This document shows positions 46,550-59,345 of a DNA stretch of 64,000 nt, piece after piece; positions within the stretch are counted from its first letter, which is position 1; the number at the start of each line of letters is the position of its first letter. The notes under the pieces were generated by a model that saw only the letters and a program-made list of their open reading frames with translations, searched no databases and was not told the origin of the DNA. Both the position numbers and the translations under genes were made by a program. This stretch comes from Acarospora socialis (taxonomy: Eukaryota > Ascomycota > Lecanoromycetes > Acarosporales > Acarosporaceae): NCBI GenBank assembly GCA_025617375.2, contig JAMYGW020000007.1, positions 1,116,001-1,180,000 of the forward strand, written 5' to 3'.

Positions 46550-49157
46550 CTAAGATTTAACCTCTTCCGTCTCAGCTCCCTTGGCCGGTTCCTCCGGTTT
46601 GCCCCCACTACCCGCAGGCGGCTCAGCGTCACCACCCTTGTTCTTCACGTATTCATCATAAACGTTCATAGCTTCGTCGACCTTGGCGCGCAAGGCATTA
46701 TCATCGTCGACACTGACACAGGTTAGCATAAGCTGGTTACCGGAGACGGCATAGACCGTGCTTACAGGCTCAACAACTCCGCGTTATCCATTTCTAACAG
46801 CATACCGGTGATCTTGCCGGCGAGTTCGGGCTGTTGGGCCTGAATCTTCGGGTAAAGAGCTTCCCCGAGCATTTGCTTTTGATGTTGTGGTGGTGCAGTC
46901 GTTAAAGCCTGTAACGTGAGACTGCCTGCTCCGGTCCCATCATCGCGGCCTGGTTGCATGCCTGGCTGACCCATTTGTGGGAGCATCTGGCCCCGACCTG
47001 GGGGTGGAAAGCGAGCCATCTGACCTGGTTGCATCGGCATGTTACCACGGCCTGCTCCTTGTGGGAAGCCGGGACCACCAGCAACGCCACGCATACCTTG
47101 CATCGCGGCAATGTTCGGCGGTACGCCCTGGAGGCCTTGCATCGGTCCACGGCCTACAGGTCCACCACGACCAAGAGCTTGAACCTGAGCCATCGCTTGA
47201 GGGTAAGTCATGCCATTCGGGAGGTTAGTTGCCCCTTGTGGCATTGCACCGAAGGGAACGGCTTGACCGGGCATGCCGAAAGTGTTCGGAGGCATCTGCT
47301 GTCCTGCATTGGGGACCGTCCGCCCGGTTTGTTGACCCCCAAAACCACCTGCGAACTGACCAGGTCGACCGGCCTGAACCCCAGGCATGCCCATACCAGG
47401 TTGGGGAACGAACGGCATGCCCCCACGGCCACCAGCGTTCGGAGGAAGGAAACCGGGCTGCTGTCCCGGGCCATAAAACATCGGAGGTTGCATGAACTAC
47501 ATGTATGGCTTAGCATAATATACTTCGAACAGCTTGAGGATTAAGAGTGACTTGCCTGCTGAGGCATACCAGCGGCGGCTGCTACTTGCTGCATCCGTAT
47601 CTGGTTACTACGATTTTGGATACTGGCTTCGAGCTAGCGATACTCTGGTTAGCGGTCTTACAAATCCAAACAGACGTGTATAGCAAGACTTACCTGACTC
47701 TTTCGGACATCCTTTCGTTGAGCTAAAGCAACGTACAATGGCTTTCCATGAACCATTTTCTGGTTCATATCTGTCACAGCCTTCGTCGCCTCGTCAGGGT
47801 TGCTGAAGCAGACGAAGCCGAAACCTTTACTCTTCCCCAGCGCTCTTCCAGGTTTTGTCTTTTCCTTCTTCTCGCTCACATCATCACCACCCTCCTTATC
47901 TGTGTCTTTCCCTTCGGTTTCGCTGGTCTTCTGATTCTCCTTTTCATTCTCTTTCTCAGGAGTCGCACTCCGGTCTGGGGTTGTATCCCGCATGACCTTC
48001 GCGGATGTAATGGTGCCGTGGGGAGTGAAGAGATCACGCAGTTTCTCATCATCGATGTCGTCCTCGAGATTCTTCACATAGAGGTTCACACCCTGGTACT
48101 TCGAAGCTTTCTCGACTCGAGCAGCCTCATACTGTTTTCGCAGTTCCTCCTCACGCTCAAACTTCTTCTGGGCACGACCAACGTACAGTGTCTGTCCCTT
48201 GAAATCCTTGTCGTGCAGTTCCTCGACTGCCTTTGCCGCATGTTCGTGATTCACGTAGTTGACGAAACCAAACCCACGACTCTTCCCCGTCTCAGGATCG
48301 CGTGTCAGTGACGCAGAGGTAATCTCGCCATACTTCTCGAAGAGCTCCCGGAACTCTTCGTCGGTGACCTCGGCGTCCACATTTTTCACGTAGATATTCG
48401 TAAAGTTGGCCTTCATCTCATCATACTTACTCTGGCGATCCTTTTTTGGAATGTGATGGCCCACGAAGACTTTCTTTTCATTGAGCAGCATGCCGTTCAC
48501 ATGCTTGATCGCATTTGTCGCTGCCTCGGCGGTCTCGTAGTGTACGAATCCGTACCCTTTGGAATTGCCGAATTCATCCTGAGCAACCTTGCAGCTGAGA
48601 ATGTTCCCAAATGCAGCAAACGTGTCGTGCAGCGCCTTGTTGTCAATAGCAGTATCCAAATTCTTTATGAAGACATTGCCTTGACCCGTCTTACGTAGAG
48701 CGGGGTCACGTTGGGACCACATGATACGGCAGGGACGGCCTTTGATAAGTGTGTAGTTGAGCTCCTCCAACGCTCGCTCGCCATCGGCCGTGTTGTTGTA
48801 GTTGACGTAGGCATAACCAAGTGAGCGGCGTGTGAGCGCGTCGCGACATACACGGATAGAAGCAACTTGGCCGATGGAGGAAAACAGTTCGAATAGCATA
48901 GCCTCCGTGACAGTTGGGTCAAGCTCGCCAACATAGAGCGAGGCCGAATGAGGCTGGTTTGTAGCACTGTCTGGAACAGCAGAGCTGGGGGTTTGGAGAT
49001 TGTCATGATCGATATGTGCATCAGCCGAGCTAACGTTGGTATCTATGTTGGTGACATTCGGGCCAGTACCGTTTGTACTGCTGGTAGGCTTGTCTTCAAG
49101 AGACAACTTCTCCAGCGACGGAGAGGTGGCGCTTGTGGTGGCACCCTCGGTAGACAT
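46550..49157 (-). CDS. PAB1: Polyadenylate-binding protein
   Basis: Four coding exons on the minus strand (49157-47694, 47633-47556, 47496-46766, 46712-46550) give 811 residues. Four RRMs start near 72 ([10 protein letters not shown]), 159 ([10 protein letters not shown]), 251 ([10 protein letters not shown]) and 356 ([11 protein letters not shown]). RRM4 carries an acidic/Lys-rich insertion of about 55 residues (392-445) before [11 protein letters not shown] Gly/Pro/Met/Gln-rich linker follows, then the MLLE/PABC domain (about 703-795; [28 protein letters not shown]). Pab1 binds poly(A) tails and eIF4G and controls translation, deadenylation and mRNA export. The ATG at 49157 is chosen because the upstream open frame is explained by a leader intron. 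The second coding intron starts with GC (CAG/GCAAGT). Confidence 0.96.
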
Positions 49158-50128
49158 ATTTGTTGGTGCTGTGTAGAGGAACAGGTCAGTAAGTGCACAA
49201 CCAGAGCCGCTAGGTAGGTTCCTGAAGTGGTGTCGTTCTTTGACAGCTGAGGGTATGGTGGAAGACAAAGGAAAACGAACATACATATTAGCGAGGGCTT
49301 TTGGAATAACCGATCTCTTCGGTGAGTATTTGAGCGCAGGTCCGTTAAGTTAGGGAAGCAATTGGAGTAAGTAGAATTTGAGTGATGTGGTGAACGGCGA
49401 AGCTCTGCACAATCTGAAGAGAAATGTAGTGAACTGAGCGCGCAGGGGAAGCTGGTTTCAGAGAAATGGGACTCTTTTCACAGCAAGTAGCTTGAAAGGT
49501 ATGCTTTCTTCTACCAAGCACGAGGCGTTGGGATGAAATGAGTTATGGCGTGAGGAAGGGTGGAACGCGGCTTCCAAGGTTGAGGCAATAATGCTGGTGT
49601 TGTGGATGGAATTGGAAATTTTGACTCTGGACAAGCACTAGCGTGAGATTTGTGCAAAGGAGGGAAGCTACGGCTCGCGTGTATTATGTAAGGTGTCACG
49701 TGTGAAGACTCAACTAACCCCTTTGGAAGACAATAAACTCGGGGGTGAGTTCATGATGGAGGCTTTGTAGGTTCGAGGATAGCTACTCATCTCATGCTGT
49801 CACATTCCCATAGTAGCAGTCACCTAGCTAACACCGATAGGTAGCTGGACAATAGCACATCCTAAAGCTCAGCGGTAGATATCTGCTTAAATGCAAAGTG
49901 TACGTAGTGCCTCAGGAAGTTAATGTGGCTTGAAGTATGTCTCAAAGCTCCTTTGCTATGTATGGGTTTGCCACGGTCCCGACTTGACCTACTCCAAGTA
50001 TGTAGATGCAACCATTAGCCCAGCCCTTAATGCCTGGAAGGTTCTTAACTCCGGATCTAATGCCAGAACCTGCTAAATACAAAATATTGTGTCCACCAGG
50101 AGATGTGGATTCAACAACTTCGCAAGGT
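49158..50128. other. PAB1 leader and promoter, 3' flank of HUL5
   Basis: A leader intron is likely at 49169-49284 on the minus strand (donor GTATGT, acceptor TACACAG), ending 11 bases before the PAB1 ATG. It would remove the upstream ATGs near 49282. The rest shows no gene. Confidence 0.5.
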
Positions 50129-53100
50129 CTAGCTGAGGTCGAACCCAGCACCTGAGTTGACACTGTACAGTAGCTTCTCCCGCAATGTCTTCGGGTCCGA
50201 GTATCGAGGCAACTTGAGCAGGTTCACGCAAGTACTGGTACTCGGCAATCTAGTCTGATCATCGCCTGCGTCCCTGATGCTGAATCGTGGGTTGAGTTGC
50301 CCGAATCCGAGTAGCGGCGACCGCGGAGTGGAAGTGACAAATTTCAACACCTTCCGTCTATCCGCGTCACCGAAGGACTGCATCACCTGCCAGAAATATT
50401 GCACGGTTGGATGTTCTTGAAGGTCATCGCCGATAACGTAAACGCCTCCATAGAGTGTGTTTCGCTGTAGATCTGGGATATCGATCTCGGACGAGTCACC
50501 GCCCACCAAGGTCTGCAGCTCAGATTGATTGAACATCGACAGCCAGGACGGTTGAACGATGTTCCCTAACCCACGAAGAAAGGCGTTCGTCTGGAGGCGC
50601 GGCTGAATCTGCAACCTGTGCCGAGCTATGTAAGAGATGTAGACTAGCCGGTTCTCATTCGTGACAGGTATATTAGAGCCATTTGGTATTAATTCTCGCG
50701 TTATGGTGCGCGACGCTTCTGGATTGCCACTTAGATCAGTGGTACGTGGTGTAGATATCGTATCCGTTACAGTGAAGTTTAACGAAAAGTCCTCAACGTT
50801 TCCTGGATAGTTTTTCAATTGCAACTGCACCATACGTTAACTTGGCTGGGAACGGTGGCTGCTATGGGGCTGCTCGCTTACCAGACCTTGATAAAGCCCT
50901 TCGTCCAAATCTCTTAAATCATTCAGGTTTGCACGGTAACCTGACTCCTGGGACGCTGACCCGGTTCCTCCAGTCAAGGCCCACTTGAGCAAGAAGAACC
51001 CAGCGAATCCGATATCAACCAGGATACCTTCGTACAGACACTTACCAATAATACGCCCCAAAAACTCATACCGTCTTAGTAACTCTCGGATCTGTTCATT
51101 CCAGTCCGCCGAGCCTTCTTTGAACCCCGCCTCACGAAGCATATCTTTCCGCTCGTCGACAGCCGCAGGATTCGGGTACAACAAGTTCTGGTCGTTCTCA
51201 ATGAAAAGGTTGAGACCATTTGATGGACTGAACGCTTCCGTCGTCACACTCGTAAGAAACTCTTTAGTCACACCACCCCCGTCAATCCCAGCTTCAATGG
51301 TGCCAAATTTGTCCACGAACGTAATTTGAATAGGTTCCTTCAGTCCTTCGCTAAGCTCATAGAACTGCTCATATGCGTCTTCAAAGACGCTCTCTCTTCT
51401 TATTTTCGCATGATGTCTTTCCAAGATGTCTTGGCCAGAAGACCTGCCATCAATGCCACGTTGTAGCCTCGAGTTCTGCATCACGGACATTCTCCAATTG
51501 TCAGGATCAACATGCCCACCCCTTCGCCGGACCTGATCCAAGGTAACAAATTCCCGAAAGATCTGTACTCTTGTTGCAAATGGAATGAAGAACGGCATGT
51601 TTTGCAGGATCTCTAACCTGGGAGTAACCTTCTCCAAGTACTTCTTTCGCGATGCTCTGCGCTGTTGTCGTTTTAACAAGTCAATACGCCGCATCTGCTG
51701 CGTTCGTCGCGTTCCTATTATGGTGTCTGTGAACTCCGAAGTCTCATCGCCTCCCTCAAGTGCCTCGGGGCCTTCCTCGTCGTCTGCTTCTTGAACCTGA
51801 TGCCGATTTTCTTCCTCGGCCACAACGGCGGGAATGAATCCCTCCATATCGAATTGAGTTGTCATCAACCAGTGACCTTTAGGTAAGAACTTTCGTCGGG
51901 AACTAGACCTCGATCAATAAGGAGTTGTTACATCTTAAAGAGCAAACTTACTCTCGCTCGTACACCATTCTCAACAATCCAGTGACCATTCCCTTCAAAT
52001 AGTCGAGACTCATACCGGTGACACCAGCCAGCTTTCTTTCAACTGCTTTCACTGCTATGCTTTTGGATTGACCTGCGGTCTGCGAGGCACTGGATGTGGC
52101 GAAGTAGCTGCCAATGCTTGCGTCCAGGTCGGTCTCCTCAGTACCAGAGAGTTCGGATGCATTCCAGTACATGGTGAAAGCGAGATTTTTGAGAAATGTT
52201 GTCAGATTGGCTACATCTCCCAGGGGCAAGGCACTTTCCCTAGTCCAGCTCGTATTCGGATCCGACTCACTAGAGAATCTCGAGGCGCCTCCAGAGAGGA
52301 ACTCTTCATCATCCATGACCTTCAGTACAAATGTGTAGAGTTCAAGAAACAATAAGATAATGTGCCACTCCTGATCTTTCTCGCTCACTTCAGCTTGGGT
52401 CTCGTTCCACGGCAATGACTTCAACAAGCTCCGAGCGGCATGGGGATCTCGAATGATAGATGCATAAATACTCGTGTTTCGAGCGGCTTTCCAGAAGTAC
52501 TTGATAGCAGGAAGTTTCTTGGCCGGGCTGCCGCTCGAACCAGGTATCATGAGTGCTGACCCCAGATACAACCACATGCGTATGTCATCTCCTCGCCTTG
52601 GGAAGACCCTAAGTAATGTGAGCGCATAACTTGCCAGCAATCCTGCGTACTCCGTAGCCGAAAATGCCTGGCCTGTGGAATTAGACGGTGCAACGCGGTC
52701 AGTATGGGCTAAGAGACCCGTGACGCTTCCTTGGTTAACTAAAGATAGAATCTCTGTCCGTACGAATTGTGGCAAAGGTATAGTGGAACTCCCTTGCATA
52801 TGAGAAGCATCTACATCATTACTCGACCGGTCGGGGTCGAGGTCGAGGCGAGCGCTGACCTCATCAGCTAGGGAGCAAAGCAACGAAGAAACGACTGCGA
52901 CATAATCTGGTTCCGGTAAGGTGTGCGTTAAGGTCGCCGGCCCGTACGCATGCTGATGGAAATATATGAAGTATGCCAAGAGCCACAAACGCTTTTCTTC
53001 GTCCATTCTAATCGTTTCCAGCCCTTTAGAGTCATGCTTCAGCGAGCTGGACAGTGAACTCGCGAGTAACTTGAAATTCAACCCTGCAGCCAGGGTTTCA

Positions 53101-53972
53101 AGTTCACCCAGATACCTTGGTAAATCTGGTGTGGCTAAGTAAAAGCTCGCGAATCCTTCATAAGCTGCCAATGTGTATGGATTTAGAGACTGAAGCAGTC
53201 CAAGCACACAGCTGATGATGAGATCTCGTCGAGCGGTGCCTGAAGGGCTGAATACCTGCGTCTGCACCGTGAGACTCGCCAAGGCTTGATAATATGGCCC
53301 AGCGTTTTGAGCAAGATGCTTTGGAATTGCCCTTGCAAGGAATACGAGGAGAGACAAATGGTTGGTAATCGTCGTCTCCTCTAGCTGTTGTACATCGTTT
53401 CGTAGCAGAACCTCGAGAGCAACTCTTGCCAGCCGCAGCAGCAGTTTATCCCACTTGTGGTTAGGGAGGTATTGTTCAAAAGTGTGAAGTAATCGTTTCG
53501 CAAAGAGTTCCAGCCTGGAAATATCATCTGCGTAAAGAGGCGAAACGAAAAGGAGCAGGAGCTGCAGTTGGCTCAGTCCCTTAGATTCGGATGTGTATCC
53601 TGTTGCCCCCGGGCTTGCGTCCTGCTGATTCTCGTGGAGTGTCTTTGCATTTCCTGGATTATTTCCGAGCAGCCCTTCCCGGTAATCCCATTCCTGCCTC
53701 CATTTGTCCTTGGTCCTCCGGCGACTGTGGTGTCCTCTCCAGTTTCTTTGTATAGCCTTGACAGCATTTAGACGATCTCTCTCCTGTTGCCTCAGTAAAC
53801 GCTCATGTTGTGCATTCGCAACCGTAATCTGGGATCTGGGAGCCGTCTGAGACTGTCGAGGAGAGTTAAACGCTGCGAAAGGGTTGCTGTTACGACCCGA
53901 CAAGTCTACCTGCCTGGGGCGTCGGGAATTGCCAGTAAAGGACTGGAACATGGTTGTCAGGTTCGAGGACAC
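50129..53972 (-). CDS. HUL5: HECT-type E3 ubiquitin ligase (Hul5/UBE3C-like)
   Basis: Three exons on the minus strand (53972-51952, 51902-50882, 50824-50129) give 1245 residues. An IQ-like motif near residues 67-85 (AVKAIQRNWRGHHSRR) follows a basic N-terminus (RPRQVDLSGRN), the Hul5/UBE3C arrangement. A long helical middle leads to KFLPKGHWLMTTQFDMEGFI and then the HECT domain: ITFVDKFGTIEAGIDGGGVT, EFLGRIIGKCLYEGILVD, and the catalytic Cys in PSTSTCVNLLKLPRY near residue 1210. Hul5 works with the proteasome to extend ubiquitin chains and handle misfolded proteins. Both splice joins restore family-conserved sequence (YERDSRRKFLP and LYQGLLQLKNYPGN). The second acceptor (GGTGCAG) was preferred because nearer AG sites give a stop. 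Confidence 0.93.
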
Positions 53973-54642
53973 TGTCTTGGGCTTGCTGCAAACTCAAACA
54001 CTCGTTCCCTGAAAAGAAACACGATATCAGCCTTAAGACACTGTTGCTGGCTGCTCTGCCCTTTTAATACTTGAGGCGTTACTATCAAGTTCCACGTCAT
54101 TCTGTCTGTTCAGTAAAGTGATCAATGGCCCCGTAATCTTTAGATCCGGAGGTGGCTGTTCGGAAGCACATTGATCCGCTACGGTGACTTAGAACCCTGA
54201 ACCTTACCATGATCTAAACCCTCCTAAGATCTATCGAGGTAAATAAGATTTTAGCTGTACGAAGTTACAGAAACAGATCCAGCAAGACACTGACGCTACT
54301 AACAAAGTGACTGAAGCGCTCCATATCTGTGTGTCTAACATTGAATACCCTGGTCTCCAAGACTAACTGTATCACAGCTCTTCTGAACCAGGTCCCTTAT
54401 TCAGCATATAGCGGCCTGGAGCTCGCTGAACTGCCTGCGACGAGTAATGTCCAAAGCGACCAAGCCTTTGCTTTGTTCGGGAATGAATTGGTTCGCAAGT
54501 ACAGCTTGCACATACAACTGGGCGGCAAGCTCAGTTATAATCGACCGTACGGCGCACAGTGTAGTATCTATGGGAGATTAGTTCCACGCCCCAAGATAAG
54601 GCACATCTTGCTGCTAGCTCACCCTTTGCTTGAACAGTTTCC
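53973..54642. other. Intergenic region
   Basis: 670 bp between the HUL5 start and the mL41 stop. A 105-codon frame at 54329-54646 (+) overlaps the mL41 3' end and has no motif, so I leave it out. Confidence 0.45.
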
Positions 54643-55019
54643 CTAATCCTCACCATTCTCTACCTTCCATTTCTGCAAGTATTCGGCCCCGCTCAGTGCA
54701 CCTTTGGGATTGCCCTCGAATCGACCTTTAGTTGGTTCCATGTTGCGTGTAACGAAGGGAGTCAGCTGTAGAACAAGCGTCAACAATACTTTGCGCGTTC
54801 ACATAGACAAGGGCGAACACTTCATACATTGAATTCCCTTAATCCCGAAGGTACCTTGTAAGTCCGCACCTTGTTCCATTCGATGATATAGCCGCCATGC
54901 TTTGTGTGCCGGCCGGTTGACCCAGAGCCTGTTCCTTTGTAGTAGCCTTTATTGACCTGCTTGGTTGTCAAAGCAAGTCGCCGAAGGCTTCTCGATAATG
55001 ACTGCGTGGGTTTGAACAT
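54643..55019 (-). CDS. MRPL27: Mitochondrial large-subunit ribosomal protein mL41 (yeast Mrpl27)
   Basis: Two exons on the minus strand (55019-54828, 54765-54643; intron phase 0, GTATGA...CTACAG) give 104 residues. The N-terminus is Arg/Ser-rich and free of acids ([15 protein letters not shown]), a mitochondrial targeting sequence. The core [20 protein letters not shown], then [14 protein letters not shown], and after the splice [20 protein letters not shown] are the mL41 signature. The C-terminus ends [11 protein letters not shown]. The protein is a structural part of the mitochondrial 54S subunit. It is transcribed divergently from UTP14, 300 bp apart. Confidence 0.94.
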
Positions 55020-55319
55020 AGGCGGCGTACTTAGCGATCGAGCACGAAGACGGTGAGGTCAGTTGGACCAAGATGTTCGAATTGACTTACATATACGCAC
55101 GATTAGCGTAATGGTACTAAGGTAATACAAAAGCTTGGCGAAATGTTTCGGATGAACGCACAGACCTGACCAGTCACGGATTAATTACTTTGTAGGCGAC
55201 ACAACATTTGTGCTAGACAGTTCAGCTATGAGATAAGGAGCGCATGGAAACTTGTGTAGACACGACCACGGAGCTCATTGTCTAAGGCAAAGTGTTGATA
55301 CACCACCGCTTGTTTCAAC
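55020..55319. promoter_or_regulatory. Bidirectional promoter, mL41 / UTP14
   Basis: 300 bp between divergent start codons of a mitochondrial ribosomal protein gene and a nucleolar ribosome-biogenesis gene. No element is named with confidence. Confidence 0.55.
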
Positions 55320-57771
55320 ATGTCATCCTCTTCTGTAGACTCGAGGGAGGAGCTATTGAGCGAAGAGGTGTCTCACGAATATGATGAGTCCGTTCTGTCG
55401 ACATCGCTATCTGAAGGAGATGAAGAAGACGACTATGCCGACAAGCTTTCTACACTGCAAGACCTTGTTTCTTCTGTTCAACCCAAGGTCCCAGAGCATC
55501 CTACCGCTCAAAGACTGTCGAGTGGCATTCAAGAGTCCAGTGCACCGTCCGACTTTGGTTTCAACGCACGACAGAAACTTACGGTTGCTGATTTGTTACC
55601 CACTATCACCAACTCTGATCCGCGCCTCAGGAGGTCACTAAAGCTCCTGGACGCTGATGACTCGAAGACACGCAGTAAACGTACAGGGGTTCCTGCAAAG
55701 CTACATGTACCGCTCCCGAAACGACAACAGAATCGGCTTGACCGGGCAGCGGCGTACGACAAGAGCAAAGAAACGCTTGATCGATGGATGGACTCTGTCA
55801 AACACAACCGGCGAGCGGAACATCTTTCGTTCCCACTAGCCGATCCTACAGCTACGGCCGCGCAAGGAATAGACCGCTTCATTTCAACATCATACTCGAA
55901 GCCTCTCAATGGCCTTGAAAGTACAATTCAAGACATCCTAGAGAAGAGCGGCTTGGCAGCCTCACATGGAGAGTCTCCGGAAGGTCAAATATTAGCGTCT
56001 GAAGAATTGCAAACGAACAAAATACCGTTGGCTGAGGTCCAGGCGCGGAGGGCTGAGCTTCGAAAGGCCAGGGAGCTTCTTTTCAGAGAAGAAGTGCGTG
56101 CTAAAAGGATCAAGAAGATCAAGAGTAAGTCTTACCGCCGTGTCCATCGCAAGCAACGCGAAAGGGCCCAGGAAGGGGACAGAGTTGCGCTTGCTGCGGC
56201 AGGTGTTCCGCTGTCGGATGATGAGCAGGAACGAATTGAACGTCGAAGGGCAGAAGAGCGGATGGGTGCGAGACACCGGGAGAGCAAGTGGGCCAAGGGG
56301 ATAAGAGACAGTGGCAGGGCTGTATGGGATGAAGACGCGCGGGCAGGTGTTACCGAGATGGCGAAAAGAGAGGAAGAGCTTCGAAAGAGAATTGAAGGGA
56401 AAGAACTGCGGAGTGACGAGGATGACGGATCAGAGTCTGGAAGCGAAACTTCGGAGAACGAGGATGCTAAAAACAGACATGGTACGGATGAGGACTGGGA
56501 GCTGAAGCTTCGACAAAAGCTAGACTCTGCAAGTAGCAGCGCGATAAAGCCTAGTCTGAACGGCAGTTCTGGCACGGGTCTATCATCGATGAGGTTCATG
56601 CAGAAGGCGGAAGCGGCGTTGAAGCAGCAGAACGACGATCACGAGCGGAATCTCCTTGCTGGCCTTATTGAGCAGAATTCCGCGGATGAGCGAGAAAGAG
56701 AGTCAAGTAACACGGGCCGTAGAAAGTTCGGACCAACTAACCGCAGCTCAGGGCATACTGTCAATGTTGAAAGGCTTACGAGAAGCGAGTTAGAAGAAGG
56801 AGTGCGCACCGATGAAGAGGACGGAGGTGGAACTGGGGAGCTTGCTGGAGACGAGCTAGAGGTTGTGACTGACACAACATCACACCCTAAAGCACTACCT
56901 TCAGCCCCACGGAAGCGAAAATACGTGGAAAACGATGCTACAGACAAATGGACAGCAACTGAAGGACATAATCCTTGGCTCGATGCGCCTGTCAAGAAAC
57001 CTCGGCAGCACCGGTCTCAAAAGATAGACCCAGATGGTTTCATATTAAGTCCGAATTTCAATAACACAAGTCAAACAGCAAGCACCATCCCAGAGGATAG
57101 CCCCGGTGCACAATCGAGAAAACCCGCAGTAAATAGAATAATGACCGAAAAAACAAACAAACGGCACGCTGTTCCTAAAGTCCTATCAGATCAAGTCAGT
57201 ACTAGTGATGATAGCGAGGCTAGCGATGGAGACATGAAGCCTTTATCACGGTTAGCGCGGAACCAAGAACTCGTACTAAAGGCTTTTGCTGGAGATGAAG
57301 TGGTGGCGAACTTTGAGCAGGAGAAGCAAGAGACTGCTCGAGACGAAGATGAGAAAATTGTTGATAATACACTGCCCGGCTGGGGGAACTGGACGGGTGC
57401 TGGCATAAGCCAAAAAGAACAGAAGCGCAGTAAAGGCCGGTATTTAACCAAGGAAGAGGGGATCAAACAGCAGAACCGCAAAGATCTTAGACTTGATCGT
57501 GTCATTATCAACGAGAAACGTGTTAAAAAGGTGGGTGGCAATCACACCCTGCAATCACAGGATATTTGTTAATCTTGTACGTTCGTAGAACGTCAAATAC
57601 CTTGCTTCTCAGTTACCTCATCCGTTTGAGACTCGCCAACAGTACGAGAGGTCGCTGCGTCTGCCAGTAGGTCCGGAGTGGACGACCAAGGAGACATTCC
57701 AAGCTGCCACAAAGCCACGGATCGTGTTGAAACAAGGTGTTATCACACCGATGGAAAGGCCCATCGTGTGA
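55320..57771 (+). CDS. UTP14: U3 snoRNP-associated protein UTP14
   Basis: Two exons (55320-57530, 57589-57771; intron 58 bp, GTGGGT donor, phase 0) give 797 residues. The acidic N-terminus is followed by conserved Utp14 blocks: PLPKRQQNRLDRAAAYDKSK, then KIKSKSYRRVHRKQRERAQE. The middle is charged with acidic runs. The C-terminus has LPGWGNWTGAGISQKEQKRS and, after the splice, YLASQLPHPFETRQQYERSL, PVGPEWTTKETFQ and the terminal KPRIVLKQGVITPME. Utp14 is a nucleolar component of the small-subunit processome that activates the DEAH helicase Dhr1 to release U3 snoRNA. Reading through the intron would remove the conserved last 60 residues, so the splice is essential. Confidence 0.96.
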
Positions 57772-59345
57772 TGACCTTCATCAGGTTGTTGAAAAATATT
57801 TGTAAACACGAAGATGTAAGGAGACCTTAATATCGAGACCAGTGCTGTGTGTTCATCATCGCATGACTGTCTAGGCTTTGTATTTCCCCAAGTGCAGGTA
57901 TTTCTTGTGGTCACCTCTGAGAATTCGTAGACGCTCTCTACAGTCTGTGATCTCCATAATTGCCTTTGCCATCCTGCTTGTTTGTTACGTATGAGATTGA
58001 GTCTCGCATGACATCTCGCAGGACACTGAATTGACTGTTCGGTTAAGATGGTTCGATGTCGCTAATCCCTGTTAACCCACCCTTCTTACCACCAGATGCA
58101 AGATGCGATCCATGGGTTTGAAGATCGATTCGTCCTGTCTCAGCCCTGTCAATAAATGACCTTCTTGGCAACAGGAAGGCAGTAATCCCCGGCATGTTTT
58201 CCAACTGGTGCTTTTGCTTTTAGTGGGTAAGAGATGCTCGTACGTTACTCGTATTTCCAGGTCTGCTATTGGGCACCTGACCCAGCGTCATGTTCAATAT
58301 CTCAGCAGACTTCTCACCTGTCCCCTCCATTGCTGTTCTATTCCTCGTCCTCTTGTCAGGGAATAATGTGCATTTGCTAGCACCTTGTCTGATGTCTCTG
58401 AGAGGCTGCTCTTCCACCGGTGTGTAGACGCATTCGGCTACCACTCCGTAACGGCGATATTCTTGTTATACATCTCGTATTACTTTTCTGCGACGCGGAT
58501 TCGTACTGCCAATCAGAATGGCCCGAAGCATACTAAACACAGCCATAGGGCTCATCGAGAGCACTTTGCAATGGACGCGCATGAGCACCTCCCTGCTCTA
58601 TCCTTACCAGCTCTGTTGCCGCTGACCGTTTTCTTGCTGATCCTTGATTATCTATTCTTGTGACTATTTCAGCTGTTATCTCACTCACTTCTATAAAGGA
58701 CTGTATTCTTGCGTTGGTTCCCCAGAATTTCCCCGAAACCTTCAGAAACATCGTCGAGAAAGTCCCGACAGCAAAGATCTTAGTTTGGTTATTAGATTTG
58801 ATAAGCAGTCGACTGACTCGTATGGCATCTATCTTGAGATTTCATGCCTTGACCTCTCTGAGTGCTGACCTAGTCTCAGGACTCTCCAGTGTACATATTC
58901 CCTTGCAAACGGTCTCGAGCTGGTTATTCGGGACCTGCTCATCATCTGTACGTATCCGTTTTCGCATTCCTTGAAGTTCACACTGCCGGGCCGCGGGCCC
59001 TAGGCGCGAGTATTTCGTGCTCCTTGTCGAGCTGTGATTTTCTTGCTTAGCAGATCAGAGATTACGCGCTATTTAGAGCTCTCAGTTGCATCGCATCATT
59101 TCGCTGTCATTGTTTTACTGATTGGTGAGACTCCACTAGGACTATCGCTCTCAGTCCGCTCGACCCTCTCGTGACAGAGTAGAATTATGCTTACCACCAT
59201 TCTAGTCTAGTAGCATTCCTTGGTTGTCTCAACCGCCACCGCTGCGTCAAATTTGGGAGCGGCACCTTTACCGACTCCTTTGTAGATAGAGCGACCCGTG
59301 GACGTGTAAAATATTATCTTAAGGAAAAGGCGCAAGACCGCTGCG
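57772..59345. other. Intergenic region
   Basis: 1.6 kb. Hydrophobic open frames at 58571-58660 and 58660-58974 (+) read reasonably, but the gap between them is too short for an intron and neither has a homologue I recognise. The 3' part should include the GH81 promoter. Confidence 0.4.

Noticed and set aside
53985-54646. A 105-codon plus-strand frame at 54329-54646
   Set aside because: It ends inside the last exon of mL41 on the opposite strand and has no recognisable content.
58571-58974. Hydrophobic open frames upstream of the GH81 gene
   Set aside because: They would need a 13-base intron to join, and no family resemblance was seen.
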